Below, one piece after another: positions 63,625 through 64,000 of a stretch of 64,000 nucleotides of DNA; position 1 is the stretch's first letter, and each line of letters begins with the position of its first letter. The notes below the pieces were generated by a model, which saw only the letters and a program-made list of their open reading frames with translations, was not told the DNA's origin and ran no database searches. Source of the stretch: Zhongshania marina. GTDB taxonomy: Bacteria > Pseudomonadota > Gammaproteobacteria > Pseudomonadales > Spongiibacteraceae. Made by a program: the position numbers and the translations under genes. Where the stretch lies: assembly GCF_002915595.1 (NCBI RefSeq), contig NZ_PQGG01000010.1, positions 114,270 through 178,269 on the forward strand. Direction: 5' to 3'.

Positions 63625-63923
63625 CAGTTCGACTCCCGCAGGATATGTAGTACCACGGGCAAGACAACAGGCAAATCGTTGGCGGATAATTCCAATCGAA
63701 CGCCCAGCGGCAAATTCATGATCATACGAGATGAGGTCGGCATACCGCCCAGCTTCATTAATTTCGCAGCCGGTTCTTTTGCGGGGCTCAGCCGATTACG
63801 CCAATAAGCAAAGTTGTGAAACTTGATCTCATGCTGCTTGCAATACGCAGCTTGAGATAGGTTGCTGCCTTGCCAAGCAGAGACGTGGTCTTGCCAGAAT
63901 TGTGTTTTGTTGATTGTGTTCAT
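63624..63923 (-). CDS. tnpA: IS66 accessory protein TnpA
   Basis: A 99-residue protein with an HTH-like N-terminus (KTQFWQDHVSAWQGSNLSQA, AYCKQHEIKFHNFAYWRNRL) and the C-terminal strand-rich part (LPLGVRLELSANDLP). This is the first gene of the IS66 operon; its start lies 78 bp from the right terminus, leaving room for a promoter within the element. Confidence 0.93.
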   Translation of the reverse strand: MNTINKTQFWQDHVSAWQGSNLSQAAYCKQHEIKFHNFAYWRNRLSPAKEPAAKLMKLGGMPTSSRMIMNLPLGVRLELSANDLPVVLPVVLHILRESN

Positions 63924-63977
63924 GGACGACTCCTCAGCTTAAAACTGAAGAGTAAATCTACCGCGACGAAATTATTA

Positions 63978-64000
63978 GATGGGGTTTATTGAGCGCTTAC
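63978..64000 (-). repeat. IS66 right inverted repeat (ends at last base of window)
   Basis: The complement of the left end: GGGGTTT, then A, then TTGAGCGCTTAC, ending at 64000. Confidence 0.9.

Larger units (their letters stand above)
61519..64000 (-). mobile_element. Complete IS66-family insertion sequence
   Basis: The element is 2482 bp and carries tnpA, tnpB and tnpC on the minus strand. The ends are inverted repeats: GTAAGCGCTCAA at 61519 and its complement TTGAGCGCTTAC at 63989-64000, extended by AAACCCC on both sides (20 of the first 23 bp identical). GTAAGCG is the usual IS66 terminus. All three genes look intact, so it may be active. It interrupts the third recombinase gene, and its right end coincides with the last base of the window. 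Confidence 0.94.

Noticed and set aside
63624..63923. Possible link of IS66 TnpB/TnpA names to RNA-guided nucleases
   Set aside because: IS66 TnpB is a small Orf2 protein unrelated to the IS605/IS607 TnpB family; no RuvC-type sequence or omega-RNA-like region is seen.

Overview
The window reads as a chromosomal segment of a free-living, probably marine or aquatic gammaproteobacterium. DinG, a YqcC-like protein, a full-length PlsB and a complete Bat aerotolerance-type operon point to Gammaproteobacteria. Several TonB-dependent receptors, two wax ester synthase/DGAT proteins and a cholesterol-oxidase-like GMC enzyme recall the Cellvibrionales/Spongiibacteraceae type of oligotroph. That narrower placement is inference from gene content only.

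Layout. (1) 1-3.75 kb: 3' end of a TonB-dependent receptor, a WS/DGAT acyltransferase, a LysR regulator and a small LuxR-type HTH protein. (2) 3.97-11.16 kb: a six-gene MoxR-DUF58-DUF4381-BatA-BatB/C-BatD operon. (3) 11.2-16.4 kb: an EamA transporter, then a likely metal-stress locus made of a Cys-repeat HvfA/bufferin-type peptide divergent from DoxX, an ECF sigma factor and a zinc-finger anti-sigma. Next to it is a kinase-like protein with an ethylene-receptor-type copper-binding membrane domain that lacks the phospho-acceptor His, then a PlsC-type acyltransferase. (4) 16.6-30 kb: an outer-membrane protein of unknown role, a GMC oxidoreductase with a divergent TetR regulator, a YgjP-like protease, a three-gene two-component cluster, YqcC, DinG and an acyltransferase. 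(5) 30.2-38.1 kb: a neutral-lipid/phospholipid operon (HAD-PlsC fusion, WS/DGAT, patatin, monoacylglycerol-lipase-like hydrolase, PlsB). (6) 38-48.4 kb: a secreted phosphoesterase, then a more AT-rich block with a frameshifted molybdopterin oxidoreductase, a small secreted protein, a TonB receptor, a MarR regulator, an unknown membrane protein and orphan COX III/IV-type subunits. Two near-identical palindromic operators and a weaker third tie this block together as a candidate MarR regulon. (7) 48.5-57.7 kb: an operon of cytochrome c4, di-heme peroxidase, beta-helix/cytochrome fusion and TonB receptor, then a subtilase lipoprotein and a DUF2804 protein. (8) 57.85-64 kb: an AT-rich mobile region with three consecutive tyrosine-recombinase genes. 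The third is cut by a complete IS66-family element whose right terminal repeat is the last base of the window.

The best candidates for undescribed biology are the MarR-type regulon linking a Mo-enzyme, a secreted protein, a TonB receptor and orphan oxidase subunits; the HvfA-like peptide without its modifying enzymes beside an ECF sigma pair and a copper-site receptor; the TonB receptor/beta-helix-cytochrome/peroxidase operon; and the recombinase trio. No tRNA, rRNA or CRISPR array was recognised.
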